Of a stretch of 44,141 nt of DNA, positions 1 to 7,049 are shown piece after piece. The translations under genes were made by a program, and so were the position numbers. How positions within the stretch are numbered: the stretch's first letter is position 1; every line of letters begins with the position of its first letter. A model generated the notes under the pieces. That model was not told where the DNA came from, ran no database searches, and saw only the letters and a list, made by a program, of their open reading frames with translations. The DNA is from Bacteroidota bacterium (GTDB lineage: Bacteria > Bacteroidota > Ignavibacteria > Kryptoniales > JAKASW01): the NCBI GenBank assembly GCA_021818875.1, contig JAKASW010000003.1:1-44141 (forward strand), given 5' to 3'.

Positions 1-284
1 TGCCTCCGGGTAAGCTCAACGTCAAGAAAGAGTTCGTACGCGAAGGGAATCGTTACCTTGTCACGGTTGCGCTGCACAATCCGACAAAGCACCTTGCGTT
101 CATGACATACCTCTCCGTCCGGCCCGGAAATCTCGATGACCCGGTACTTCCGATCTTTTGGAACGAAAACTATGTTTCACTTTTGCCCGGTGAGACGAGA
201 ACGGTGCACGGCTGGTTCTACTCTGAAGATTTGAGAGGAAACAAACCTAAGCTTGAAGTGACAGGTTGGAACATTGAGCAATAA
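1..284 (+). CDS. Glycoside hydrolase family 2 enzyme, C-terminal fragment (exo-glucosaminidase / endo-mannosidase type)
   Basis: Only the last 93 codons are in the window; the frame is open from base 3 to the stop at 282-284. The peptide reads as a beta-sandwich tail, with DDPVLPIFWNENYVSLLPGE followed by a short linker and VTGWN before the end. That pattern (ILP.xWSDNYxSLxPGE ... V.GWN) is typical of the last Ig-like domain of GH2 exo-beta-D-glucosaminidases and mannosylglycoprotein endo-beta-mannosidases. The catalytic TIM barrel would lie upstream, outside the window, so substrate cannot be judged. The next gene starts inside this one (11-base overlap), which suggests co-transcription with the permease. 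Confident about the domain, less about the exact enzyme. Confidence 0.75.
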   Translation, partial: PPGKLNVKKEFVREGNRYLVTVALHNPTKHLAFMTYLSVRPGNLDDPVLPIFWNENYVSLLPGETRTVHGWFYSEDLRGNKPKLEVTGWNIEQ

Positions 285-1611
285 ACCTCAGTTAGAAAGA
301 AGTCTCGGACTTATCCACGCCACGGCAAGCAACATGGCCACCATGGTCGGCATCGGTCCGTTTATCACGATTCCTCTGATTATAAGTGCAATGGGAGGAC
401 CGCAGGCAATGCTCGGATGGGCGGTCGGAGCAATCATCGCAATATCGGACGGGCAGGTCTGGGCTGAACTCAGCACTTCACTTCCGGGAGAAGGCGGCTC
501 ATACATTTATCTTCGCGAAGCCTACAAGAAATACTTCGGAAGACTCGCGGCATTTCTGTTTATCTGGACGTTCCTGCTGAGCGGGCCTTTGGAAATCGCT
601 TCCGGCTTTGTCGGGATGGTACAGTATGCATCTTTCATCTGGCCATTTCTAAATGAGACTAACATAAGGATACTTGCCTTCGGCGTCGGCATCCTGACGA
701 TTATTCTGCATTACAATCGCGTCAAGTTTGTCGGTGCTGTGACGGTCTTCTTGTGGATTGTCATGCTCATTACGGTATCCATCACCATATTTGTAGGGCT
801 GACCCATTTCCATGTCAAAGATGCCTTCGTATTCACCAATGGCTGGTTCAGCTTCTCGTGGGGTTTCGTAGCCGGGCTGGGTTCCGCTACACTCATTGCC
901 ATGTACGATCTGATGGGATACTACAACATCTGTTATTTGGAGGAAGAGGTCAAACGGCCGGAGTATGTATTTCCGCGAGCCATAATATTCTCCGTCATCG
1001 GCGTCACGCTCATATATGCGGTCATGAACATATCCATCCTCGCGACTATGCCCTGGCAGGAGATTGCAAAATCGACCCATGTGGCTTCCGACATGTTCAA
1101 CAAAACGTTAGGCAAGAATGCGGCAGTTGTTCTCACAGTCCTTGTAATTATCACAGCTTACGGCTCGACATATTCTCTCATGATGAGTTATTCCCGTTTG
1201 CCATTTGCCGCGGCACGAGACGGATTCTTCTTCAAGTGGCTCGGAGAGACGCATCCCAAAAAGCACTTCCCTCATTTCTCGCTGTTGACAGTGGGACTCA
1301 TGACGTGCGTCGCCAGCTTATTCAACTTAGACTTCATAATAGCAGCATCTTTATCGAGCAGAATATTGATTCAGTTTCTGGGACAGATTATCGGGTTGAC
1401 ATTACTGAGGAAAAATCAACCCGGGCTCAAAAGGCCGTTCAAGATGTGGCTATATCCGATACCATCCATCATCGCCTTCATAGGATTTTCCTTCATATTC
1501 ATCAGCTCAGGATTCGAGGCGATTGGACTTGGGATCGTTTGGATGATTATTGGAGTCGTATTGTATTTCAAATGGACAGGTAATCGATCACCGAAAGCAG
1601 CGACTGCCTGA
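274..1611 (+). CDS. APC-superfamily amino acid permease
   Basis: A 445-aa, very hydrophobic protein with about twelve membrane segments, the normal size and layout of an APC-family amino acid/polyamine transporter of the inner membrane. The N-terminus has the family pattern of a short charged leader (LERSLGLIHATASNMATMVG) followed by GIGPFITIPL in helix 1, and a GGEGSYIYLREAY-like stretch (PGEGGSYIYLREAYKKYFG) after helix 2. The start is a TTG at 274 that overlaps the previous stop by 11 bases. The next ATG (334) would remove the conserved LxRxLGL leader, so TTG is preferred although no clear Shine-Dalgarno is visible. The substrate cannot be read from sequence. Its position before a murein endopeptidase and a dipeptide epimerase allows, but does not show, uptake of amino acids from cell-wall peptides. 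Confidence 0.85.
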   Translation: MSNKPQLERSLGLIHATASNMATMVGIGPFITIPLIISAMGGPQAMLGWAVGAIIAISDGQVWAELSTSLPGEGGSYIYLREAYKKYFGRLAAFLFIWTFLLSGPLEIASGFVGMVQYASFIWPFLNETNIRILAFGVGILTIILHYNRVKFVGAVTVFLWIVMLITVSITIFVGLTHFHVKDAFVFTNGWFSFSWGFVAGLGSATLIAMYDLMGYYNICYLEEEVKRPEYVFPRAIIFSVIGVTLIYAVMNISILATMPWQEIAKSTHVASDMFNKTLGKNAAVVLTVLVIITAYGSTYSLMMSYSRLPFAAARDGFFFKWLGETHPKKHFPHFSLLTVGLMTCVASLFNLDFIIAASLSSRILIQFLGQIIGLTLLRKNQPGLKRPFKMWLYPIPSIIAFIGFSFIFISSGFEAIGLGIVWMIIGVVLYFKWTGNRSPKAATA

Positions 1612-1700
1612 AAGAGTCGAAAGACGATGGTCCAGTATGGTTGTCAATTCGTGCTATGTTAGATAATTTATAAAAGGAATTACCAATCGAGGTGCCAACA

Positions 1701-2882
1701 ATGAAACGTTTACTGCCTTTGCTTGCGATATCTTTGCTTGCGATATCAATGATTGTCGCGAGCTGTAGTACCACGAACTTGCGCGTGGTCAAGATTAACG
1801 ATATCATAGATTCTCTAAGGACCCAGTTCGCTCCCGACCCGAGGACGGCAGTGTTCGATGTCGCGGTCCGAGATAGCGGCCAGTTTGTTATCCTTCGAGG
1901 AGAAACAGACAGCCTGGCCGCTAAGTTCGATCTACTGTCTGAAGTCCAAAAAGTGGTAGGAGAAAATGTGATAGACTCCGTCAGGGTTCTTCCGGAGCCA
2001 GAACTCGGCGAGAAAGTCTATGGGATTGTCGATGTAAGCGTCGGCAACATTTACCAATATCCCAAATTCGAGTCGCAGCTTGTTACGCAGGTTCTCCTGG
2101 GCCATTGGGTAAGAGTACTGAAGGAACATCATGGTTGGCTGTACATACAGTGTGAAGACAAGTATCTTGGATGGACACAGTCGGGAGTTATTAAAAGGGT
2201 CACTTCGCCGGAGCTCGACGCATACAATACCAAAAAGAAGCTCCTTGTGACTTCCCTTTATTCAACTATCAAGAACGGACCGACTAAAGATAGCGGTACA
2301 ATCTCCGATGCGGTCATGGCAGATCTTTTAATGCCTGTACAAAGAGTAGGATCCGATTTCAAAGTGGAGCTGCCGGATGGAAGGATCGGCTACATTCCTT
2401 CTAATGACGTGGACTACTATGATCGGTACATGTCGACTCACAAGCCAACACCACAGGGAATACAGACAACGGCGGAAAAGCTGATCGGATTCCCTTACCT
2501 GTGGGGTGGTACAAGTATCAAGGGAATGGATTGCTCAGGATTCGTAAAAACGGTCTTCAGGATGAACGGGATACATTTGCCGCGCGATGCCAGCCAGCAA
2601 GTGAACGTCGGTGAGAAAATTGAGGCGGGTCACAATTTCGAGAACCTGAAAAAAGGCGATCTGCTTTTCTTCGGCACGAAGGCACACGACGGGAAGCCGG
2701 AAAAGATAGTGCATGTGGCGATATATCTGGGAAAGGGATATTACATCCAATCAAGCTCGGATGACCGTATACGAATTAACAGCTTGTTAAGAACGGACAC
2801 CGCATTCGACAAGTACAACCTCGACAGGTATGTGACTGCGAGGAGAATACTGCCGGCAAACGAAGTCAGTTCCAAGAATTAA
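1701..2882 (+). CDS. NlpC/P60 murein endopeptidase lipoprotein with SH3-like domains
   Basis: A 393-aa protein starting at ATG 1701 (SD GAGGTG at 1689-1694); an in-frame GTG at 1692 lies inside that SD and is rejected. Residues 1-24 form a lipoprotein signal ending in a lipobox (IVASC), so the mature protein should be lipid-anchored. Residues 40-100 resemble the N-terminal module of bacterial YkfC-type peptidases, residues ~110-255 are two SH3b-like domains, and the C-terminal ~135 residues are NlpC/P60. The catalytic Cys is in GMDCSGFVKTVF and the His in IVHVAIYLG. Family members hydrolyse the gamma-D-Glu to diamino-acid bond of L-Ala-gamma-D-Glu-meso-DAP, leaving L-Ala-D-Glu, the substrate of the enzyme encoded just downstream. 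That pairing mirrors ykfC/ykfB of Bacillus subtilis. The signal peptide carries a 15-bp tandem duplication. Confidence 0.87.
   Translation: MKRLLPLLAISLLAISMIVASCSTTNLRVVKINDIIDSLRTQFAPDPRTAVFDVAVRDSGQFVILRGETDSLAAKFDLLSEVQKVVGENVIDSVRVLPEPELGEKVYGIVDVSVGNIYQYPKFESQLVTQVLLGHWVRVLKEHHGWLYIQCEDKYLGWTQSGVIKRVTSPELDAYNTKKKLLVTSLYSTIKNGPTKDSGTISDAVMADLLMPVQRVGSDFKVELPDGRIGYIPSNDVDYYDRYMSTHKPTPQGIQTTAEKLIGFPYLWGGTSIKGMDCSGFVKTVFRMNGIHLPRDASQQVNVGEKIEAGHNFENLKKGDLLFFGTKAHDGKPEKIVHVAIYLGKGYYIQSSSDDRIRINSLLRTDTAFDKYNLDRYVTARRILPANEVSSKN
1718..1747 (+). repeat. Perfect 15-bp tandem duplication in the signal peptide of the NlpC/P60 gene
   Basis: TTTGCTTGCGATATC occurs twice head to tail (1718-1732 and 1733-1747). 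Fifteen bases keep the frame, so the protein gains a second LLAIS in the hydrophobic core of its signal peptide. The perfect identity suggests a recent slippage or duplication event. Confidence 0.9.
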
Positions 2883-2883
2883 C

Positions 2884-2941
2884 CACACAGAAAGAATAGG
2901 GAACATAGATCATCTCTCTGTGTGATCTATGTTCCTGTGTG
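2884..2941. repeat. Intergenic two-part inverted repeat
   Basis: A perfect 12-bp inverted repeat, GAACATAGATCA (2901-2912) and TGATCTATGTTC (2923-2934), has a 10-base loop. It is flanked by a second pair, CACACAG (2884-2890) and CTGTGTG (2935-2941). A 10-base bulge separates inner and outer arms on the left only. It sits just after the NlpC/P60 stop. No T-run follows, so it is not a canonical intrinsic terminator; an mRNA-stabilising hairpin or a small dispersed repeat is equally possible. Confidence 0.6.
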
Positions 2942-2988
2942 CTGCGAATTTCCAATGACATTTTGATTTCCCAAGCGGACGATAAAAA

Positions 2989-4017
2989 ATGAAACTCGAT
3001 TACTGGCGATACGATCTAAAACTCAAACACACATTCACAATTTCCCGCAGTTCACGAGACGTTGTCCCGGTCGTCCTCCTGAAGTTCGAGAAGGACAACA
3101 TAGTCGCTTTTGGCGAGGCATCTCCTAATGCCCGTTACAACGAGACCCGGGACTCCGTGGAGCAATTTTTCAAGAAGATTGAGGTTGAGGAGATCTCGGA
3201 TCCTTTCAAGCTTGAGCACATAAATGAATACCTCGACTCTCTCGCACCTCACAATGCGAGTGCAAAAGCTGCAATCGATATTGCGATGCACGACTGGATA
3301 GCGAAGAAGTTAGGAATACCTCTCTACAAGTTTTTCGGCGGCGAAAAGCGCAAGGCGCCTCTGTCGACTTTTACGATCGGGATCGACACTCCTGAAGCTA
3401 TGATTGAAAAGGTAAAGGAGGCGTCGAACTACCCGGTTCTCAAGATAAAGGTAGGACTGGCGAACGACGAAGAAATTATCAGGGCTGTCCGAAGCGTGAC
3501 CGATAAGCCGCTGCGTGTCGATGCGAACGAAGGGTGGAAATCAAAGGAAGAGGCGCTTGATCGCATTAACTGGCTCGCGACACAGAATGTTGAATTCATC
3601 GAGCAGCCTATGCCTGCCGAGCAGCTCGACGACACCAGGTGGTTGCGTGAGAGGGTCAAGATACCGGTCATTGCCGACGAAGCTCTAGCGTACCATGATA
3701 TTGGCACGCTCTCGACCGCATATGACGGGATTAACATCAAGCTCCAAAAGAACGGCGGACTTCTCAAATCACGAAAACTTGTCTACACTGCCCGCGCGCA
3801 TGGAATGAGAATCATGTTAGGCTGCATGATCGAGTCTTCCGTCGGAATAAGTGCGGCGGCACATCTCTCGCCACTTGTGGATTGGAACGACCTCGACGGC
3901 AACGTGCTGATCTCCAACGATCCGTACAGAGGAGCGCTCAACGAAGATGGAAAGATAATTCTGAGCGATGAGCCGGGGCTGGGAGTAAAACCGCTAATCC
4001 CAACTACCGATTCTTGA
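2989..4017 (+). CDS. L-Ala-D/L-Glu epimerase (enolase superfamily)
   Basis: A 342-aa member of the muconate lactonising/dipeptide epimerase branch of the enolase superfamily. The N-terminal capping domain covers residues 1-~115, then a TIM barrel. Visible active-site elements are the KxK motif in VLKIKVG, metal ligands in RVDANEGW, FIEQPM and VIADEA, the opposite catalytic Lys in NIKLQKNGG, and a DxD after the last strand (NDLDGN), which marks dipeptide epimerases. It would convert L-Ala-D-Glu from murein to L-Ala-L-Glu so that ordinary peptidases can cleave it. The preceding gene makes exactly this dipeptide. The Shine-Dalgarno is weak. An equivalent gene is ykfB/ycjG in other bacteria. Other dipeptide specificities exist in the family and cannot be excluded. 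Confidence 0.87.
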   Translation: MKLDYWRYDLKLKHTFTISRSSRDVVPVVLLKFEKDNIVAFGEASPNARYNETRDSVEQFFKKIEVEEISDPFKLEHINEYLDSLAPHNASAKAAIDIAMHDWIAKKLGIPLYKFFGGEKRKAPLSTFTIGIDTPEAMIEKVKEASNYPVLKIKVGLANDEEIIRAVRSVTDKPLRVDANEGWKSKEEALDRINWLATQNVEFIEQPMPAEQLDDTRWLRERVKIPVIADEALAYHDIGTLSTAYDGINIKLQKNGGLLKSRKLVYTARAHGMRIMLGCMIESSVGISAAAHLSPLVDWNDLDGNVLISNDPYRGALNEDGKIILSDEPGLGVKPLIPTTDS

Positions 4018-4082
4018 ATCACAAGTAGTATCATGATTCATCCCGGTGCCATTCGAAAATACCTACACAGAAGAATCGTTTC

Positions 4083-4172
4083 AACGGTTTCGTGACCCTG
4101 CGCCGACCGCGAAGACCGATGAAACCGTTTGTGGCTCACGGCGATTACCTGACACCACGATGAATCGTGGTG
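4083..4172. terminator. Hairpins between convergent genes, possible bidirectional terminator
   Basis: The 180-bp gap between the epimerase (+) and the exported Cys-rich protein gene (-) holds two inverted repeats: AACGGTTTC (4083-4091) with GAAACCGTT (4121-4129), and CACCACG (4153-4159) with CGTGGTG (4166-4172). The second is compact with a 6-base loop. A T5 run lies 20 bases further on (4191-4195), too far for a classical terminator. The convergent setting makes a termination role likely. Confidence 0.35.
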
Positions 4173-4197
4173 CTGCGATAGATCGAGGTGCTTTTTA

Positions 4198-4761
4198 TCA
4201 GCTCAGGTGTACCACGAAATGACAGGTCTTCCCGCCGCGCCTTAGAGTCTCGACGATTTCCGTCTTGAAAGGACGTCCCAGCGCTGTCTCGAAAATCGTT
4301 TGATGGGTCATCCGAGTGCACTCGCAGTGGATGTCGTTCGGTTTCGGCGGGATGTTTTGCGCCGCCGGACAGTAACAGAGCTTCGACACCTCTCCATACC
4401 TTATGTGAACCTCGTCGCCATCGCGCCACACTTCAAAGTTCTGCTTGTATGCATCGAGAAGCTTGGCGACATCGCCATGTCCCTTGGCAGCAATATCCTT
4501 CTTAAACTTGTGACGGTTGAAACACCCTACGCCGCATCCTTCAATCAGTTTTACTTTTGTCTCCTGGTTCAACCTCACGTCCATGGTATTTAGCAGATCT
4601 GTCAGCCAATTCACGATGAACTCCTTCTCGTTCTGCAGGCGCTCAAGTTTCTCATCCGTCGTAGTTGCGCTTGCTGCAAGGTTGTCGAGGTTGAGCGCCA
4701 GCAACGCACTTGAACAGAAACCGAGCTTTAGTGAAGTGCTGAGGAATTTCTTACGGTCCAT
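4198..4761 (-). CDS. Exported cysteine-rich protein of unknown function (last gene of the radical SAM/GMC operon)
   Basis: A 187-aa protein with an N-terminal export signal (MDRKKFLSTSLKLGF, then a hydrophobic stretch). DRKKFL resembles a twin-arginine motif with the second Arg replaced by Lys, so Tat export is possible but not certain. The mature part has seven cysteines in tight groups: CGVGC, CYC, CEC and a lone Cys in GGKTCHFVVHL at the extreme C-terminus. The arrangement suggests metal or Fe-S binding. From memory it resembles a family of Tat-exported hypothetical proteins ending in RGxxxCxFxxHL; no function is established that I know of. The C-terminal pattern recurs in the 180-aa protein at 6092-6634. 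It follows the GMC oxidoreductase gene by 41 bases and is probably its partner or a redox carrier (inference). Confidence 0.7.
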   Translation of the reverse strand: MDRKKFLSTSLKLGFCSSALLALNLDNLAASATTTDEKLERLQNEKEFIVNWLTDLLNTMDVRLNQETKVKLIEGCGVGCFNRHKFKKDIAAKGHGDVAKLLDAYKQNFEVWRDGDEVHIRYGEVSKLCYCPAAQNIPPKPNDIHCECTRMTHQTIFETALGRPFKTEIVETLRRGGKTCHFVVHLS

Positions 4762-4802
4762 ATAGTTCCTTCCTTATAGTTTTTATCAACTTTGTCGCTC
4801 GC

Positions 4803-6095
4803 TCAATCCGCAAACTTCTCTATGCAAAGCCTGCTTACTCTCTTGGCCAATGCCATGATGGTGAGTATCGGCGGATTGCCGAGTGAATTGGGAAATAGAG
4901 TAGAATCTGCCACGTACATGTTTTGCGGGAGAATGTTGCTATGACATGTCTCCGCCTCGCTCGCGGTGAGAGGCAGCATTCCCCCGGGGTGGCCTCCGTT
5001 TACGGTCCCGAGGAACGTCTCTTCTGGTTTGACTCCTACATGACGAAAGATTTCTTTGGACAATATGACTCCCTCATCAAGTCTTTGCCGGTCAAGATTA
5101 CTTAGCCCCTTTGTGATTCCTCCGACGGCAATTTCCCCGCAGCTTGAGTCCGCAAGCTTGATCATCAGGCTGTAGATGTCCGGGGAAGGATATTTCCATT
5201 TCTTATTGAAAAAGAAACTCAGCAGGTCGAAATAGGGAGATAGCATAAAATGTTCTCTCTGAACTATGAAGGGCATGGGCATTTCGATATCCTGGTGTGA
5301 GTTCTCCCATTTTGCTGCAACGCACAAGACAGGATCGACGAACAGCTTCGGTTGGCACTTAATACCCGAGTTCTGCAATATGACCGGAGTTCCCAATCCC
5401 CCGGCCGTAATTACCACAAGGTCGGCAGGATAAAACTCCGTCCGAAAACCGCGTCTGGCAACCACTCCCTGTATCACTCCATTTGCGATCACCGCGTGGT
5501 GCACCTTGTGATTCGATAGCAGGTGCGCGCCTTTGCTCACCGCTTGCACCAGGAACTTCCGGGTATCCCATTTGGCTGCATGCTGGCAACCGAACACACA
5601 CCTGCCGCAGGCCGCACACCGATCGCCGTAGGCCATCTTCGGGGTGATCATCGGCTGAAGCTGCATATCACGACAAAGATCGAAAATTTGTCGGGTGTGC
5701 CTGGACCAATGCTTCCGATGCTCAAATGAAATTGGGACTTCGCGATACAGCTCTTCGAATTCTTTGTCGAGATCGATTCCAATCGCTTTCAAGTCGTGGT
5801 CCTGTCTCAATCCGTTGCCCGTACAAATTGTGGTCGTTCCACCTGCTCCAGCGCCGCGCACCAGGACCAACCCCTCATGCGATTTCCTAACCTTCATGTT
5901 CGGGTAGATCAATCCGACCATGCGTTCATCAAAAAGGAGTCCCGTCCTCTTTAGTTTCCCGACCGATGAGAGTTGCATCGTAAAGGGATGGAAACCTCCT
6001 CCTTCTTCGATGACAGTAACATTGAATTTCCCCTGCAGCTCTTTTGCAGCCGTGGCACCGCCTGCTCCGGCCCCGACAACTATCGCTTGTTTCAT
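4803..6095 (-). CDS. GMC-like FAD-dependent oxidoreductase with a four-cysteine motif
   Basis: A 430-aa flavoprotein. The N-terminus is a Rossmann FAD site (IVVGAGAGGATAAKEL, then VIEEGG). A second FAD/GMC element is VRGAGAGGTTTICTGN. The C-terminal part has GTVNGGHPGGMLPLT and ADSTLFPNSLGNPPILTIMALA, the usual GMC ending with the active-site His in GGHPGG. Around residues 157-167 lies CAACGRCVFGC, a CxxCxxCxxxC pattern seen in a subset of GMC-like dehydrogenases and suggestive of an Fe-S cluster or structural metal. At 430 aa it is shorter than classical GMC oxidases (500-600). Such enzymes oxidise alcohols or related groups; the substrate is unknown. The ATG overlaps the upstream stop as ATGA, so translation is probably coupled. 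Confidence 0.82.
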   Translation of the reverse strand: MKQAIVVGAGAGGATAAKELQGKFNVTVIEEGGGFHPFTMQLSSVGKLKRTGLLFDERMVGLIYPNMKVRKSHEGLVLVRGAGAGGTTTICTGNGLRQDHDLKAIGIDLDKEFEELYREVPISFEHRKHWSRHTRQIFDLCRDMQLQPMITPKMAYGDRCAACGRCVFGCQHAAKWDTRKFLVQAVSKGAHLLSNHKVHHAVIANGVIQGVVARRGFRTEFYPADLVVITAGGLGTPVILQNSGIKCQPKLFVDPVLCVAAKWENSHQDIEMPMPFIVQREHFMLSPYFDLLSFFFNKKWKYPSPDIYSLMIKLADSSCGEIAVGGITKGLSNLDRQRLDEGVILSKEIFRHVGVKPEETFLGTVNGGHPGGMLPLTASEAETCHSNILPQNMYVADSTLFPNSLGNPPILTIMALAKRVSRLCIEKFAD

Positions 6096-6634
6096 GTATC
6101 AGCTTCGATTGCAAGATGTGCCCGGCAACACGGATCTCCCTCGGTTATCCTGTTAATAAACCTCAGGTTGCTGCTTCCCGATACCCCCGCCAGGAAACCT
6201 ACATCAAAAGCCGAGATCAACCGACAAACGTGAGACGAATAGAACCGGCTGAAGTAACATCTCCTTATCAGTATCTCTCCGGCTGCTGTACCATAGAACT
6301 CGATCCCAAGGATTCCGTAAACGATTTTGCTCAGCGTCATGGCATGCTTCATATTTTTAACTCCGAAATCTCTTCGTGCTTTGCGCCCGATCTCGCTAGC
6401 GTTCTCATAGAGCCGACGCGCTACTTCCGTTTCACTTCCTAACCGTATTGCTTCCTCTCCTTTTGCGGCGGTGAACGCAGCGTATTTACTCAGGATCCCA
6501 TCTGCGTTCAGCAAATCAATCGACGGTACCTGCACTCCGAAGGAAACCGCGGTCGCATTAAAGATTTCTCGCAGCACCTTCCTGCGGATGAACTGCGGGA
6601 CATAAATCCGTCCAACGTTGAAGAGGAGATTCAT
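6092..6634 (-). CDS. Uncharacterised 180-aa protein with a C-terminal GDPCCRAHL signature
   Basis: I do not recognise a named function. The protein has no signal peptide or clear membrane segment. Its second half holds CYFSRFYSSHVC, a glycine-rich stretch (VGFLAGVSGSS) and RITEGDPCCRAHL near the end. This order (CY..., spaced Cys, then a C-terminal basic-x-T/E-G-x-x-C-x-x-x-HL) matches the exported Cys-rich protein at 4198-4761. It is also reminiscent of the 4-vinyl-reductase-like / L-2-amino-thiazoline-4-carboxylate hydrolase fold group, where a late Cys is conserved; that assignment is tentative. ATGA overlaps at both ends link it to the 138-aa membrane protein upstream and the GMC oxidoreductase downstream, so the three products are probably made in fixed proportion. 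Confidence 0.65.
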   Translation of the reverse strand: MNLLFNVGRIYVPQFIRRKVLREIFNATAVSFGVQVPSIDLLNADGILSKYAAFTAAKGEEAIRLGSETEVARRLYENASEIGRKARRDFGVKNMKHAMTLSKIVYGILGIEFYGTAAGEILIRRCYFSRFYSSHVCRLISAFDVGFLAGVSGSSNLRFINRITEGDPCCRAHLAIEADT

Positions 6635-7047
6635 AGCAAGTGCCTCTTCATTCTGCGATAGAACAGAAGAACAACGACGCCAATAATTCCATCCACTAAG
6701 AAGTTGGTTAAGTAAATCAGATATCGGGCAGCGGCGATAAACAAAATTATAGAGACTACCGAGGAGGCGACTTTGGCATTAATCAGGAGCAATGGGAAAG
6801 TTGTGTTATGCGGATGGTGGTACATCATGAAAGCAAGTAGTGTAACGAGATACATGTAAGCCACGGAGAGAATGAGATAGAAGCGGGCGCCAGCAAGCGG
6901 GGCCTCTGGCATCTGGACTGAGCCGGACATCGAATTGAAGAAGATCAGGACTGCGTCCGGCGCGAGTAAGAAAAGAAGCACTACTATCGCAAAAACAAAG
7001 GACAGTATGAGGGCGGTCAACCTGTAAAGACCCAAACGTCCGTCCAT
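6631..7047 (-). CDS. Small four-helix inner-membrane protein
   Basis: A 138-aa protein with four predicted membrane segments (about residues 9-33, 52-76, 84-108 and 110-130) and a basic C-terminal tail (RRMKRHLL). No family is recognised and no catalytic motif is evident apart from a histidine pair region (MMYHHPHNTT) between helices 2 and 3, which could bind a metal or haem. It starts 2 bases after the stop of the radical SAM gene and overlaps the next gene by 4 bases (ATGA). It could anchor the soluble enzymes of the operon to the membrane or move a lipophilic intermediate; this is inference from position only. Confidence 0.7.
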   Translation of the reverse strand: MDGRLGLYRLTALILSFVFAIVVLLFLLAPDAVLIFFNSMSGSVQMPEAPLAGARFYLILSVAYMYLVTLLAFMMYHHPHNTTFPLLLINAKVASSVVSIILFIAAARYLIYLTNFLVDGIIGVVVLLFYRRMKRHLL

Positions 7048-7049
7048 TT

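Noticed and set aside
753-1583. 276-codon plus-strand ORF inside the permease gene
   Set aside because: It is a shadow in another frame of a clear APC permease; its translation is rich in His, Cys and Arg and has no signal, helices or motif.
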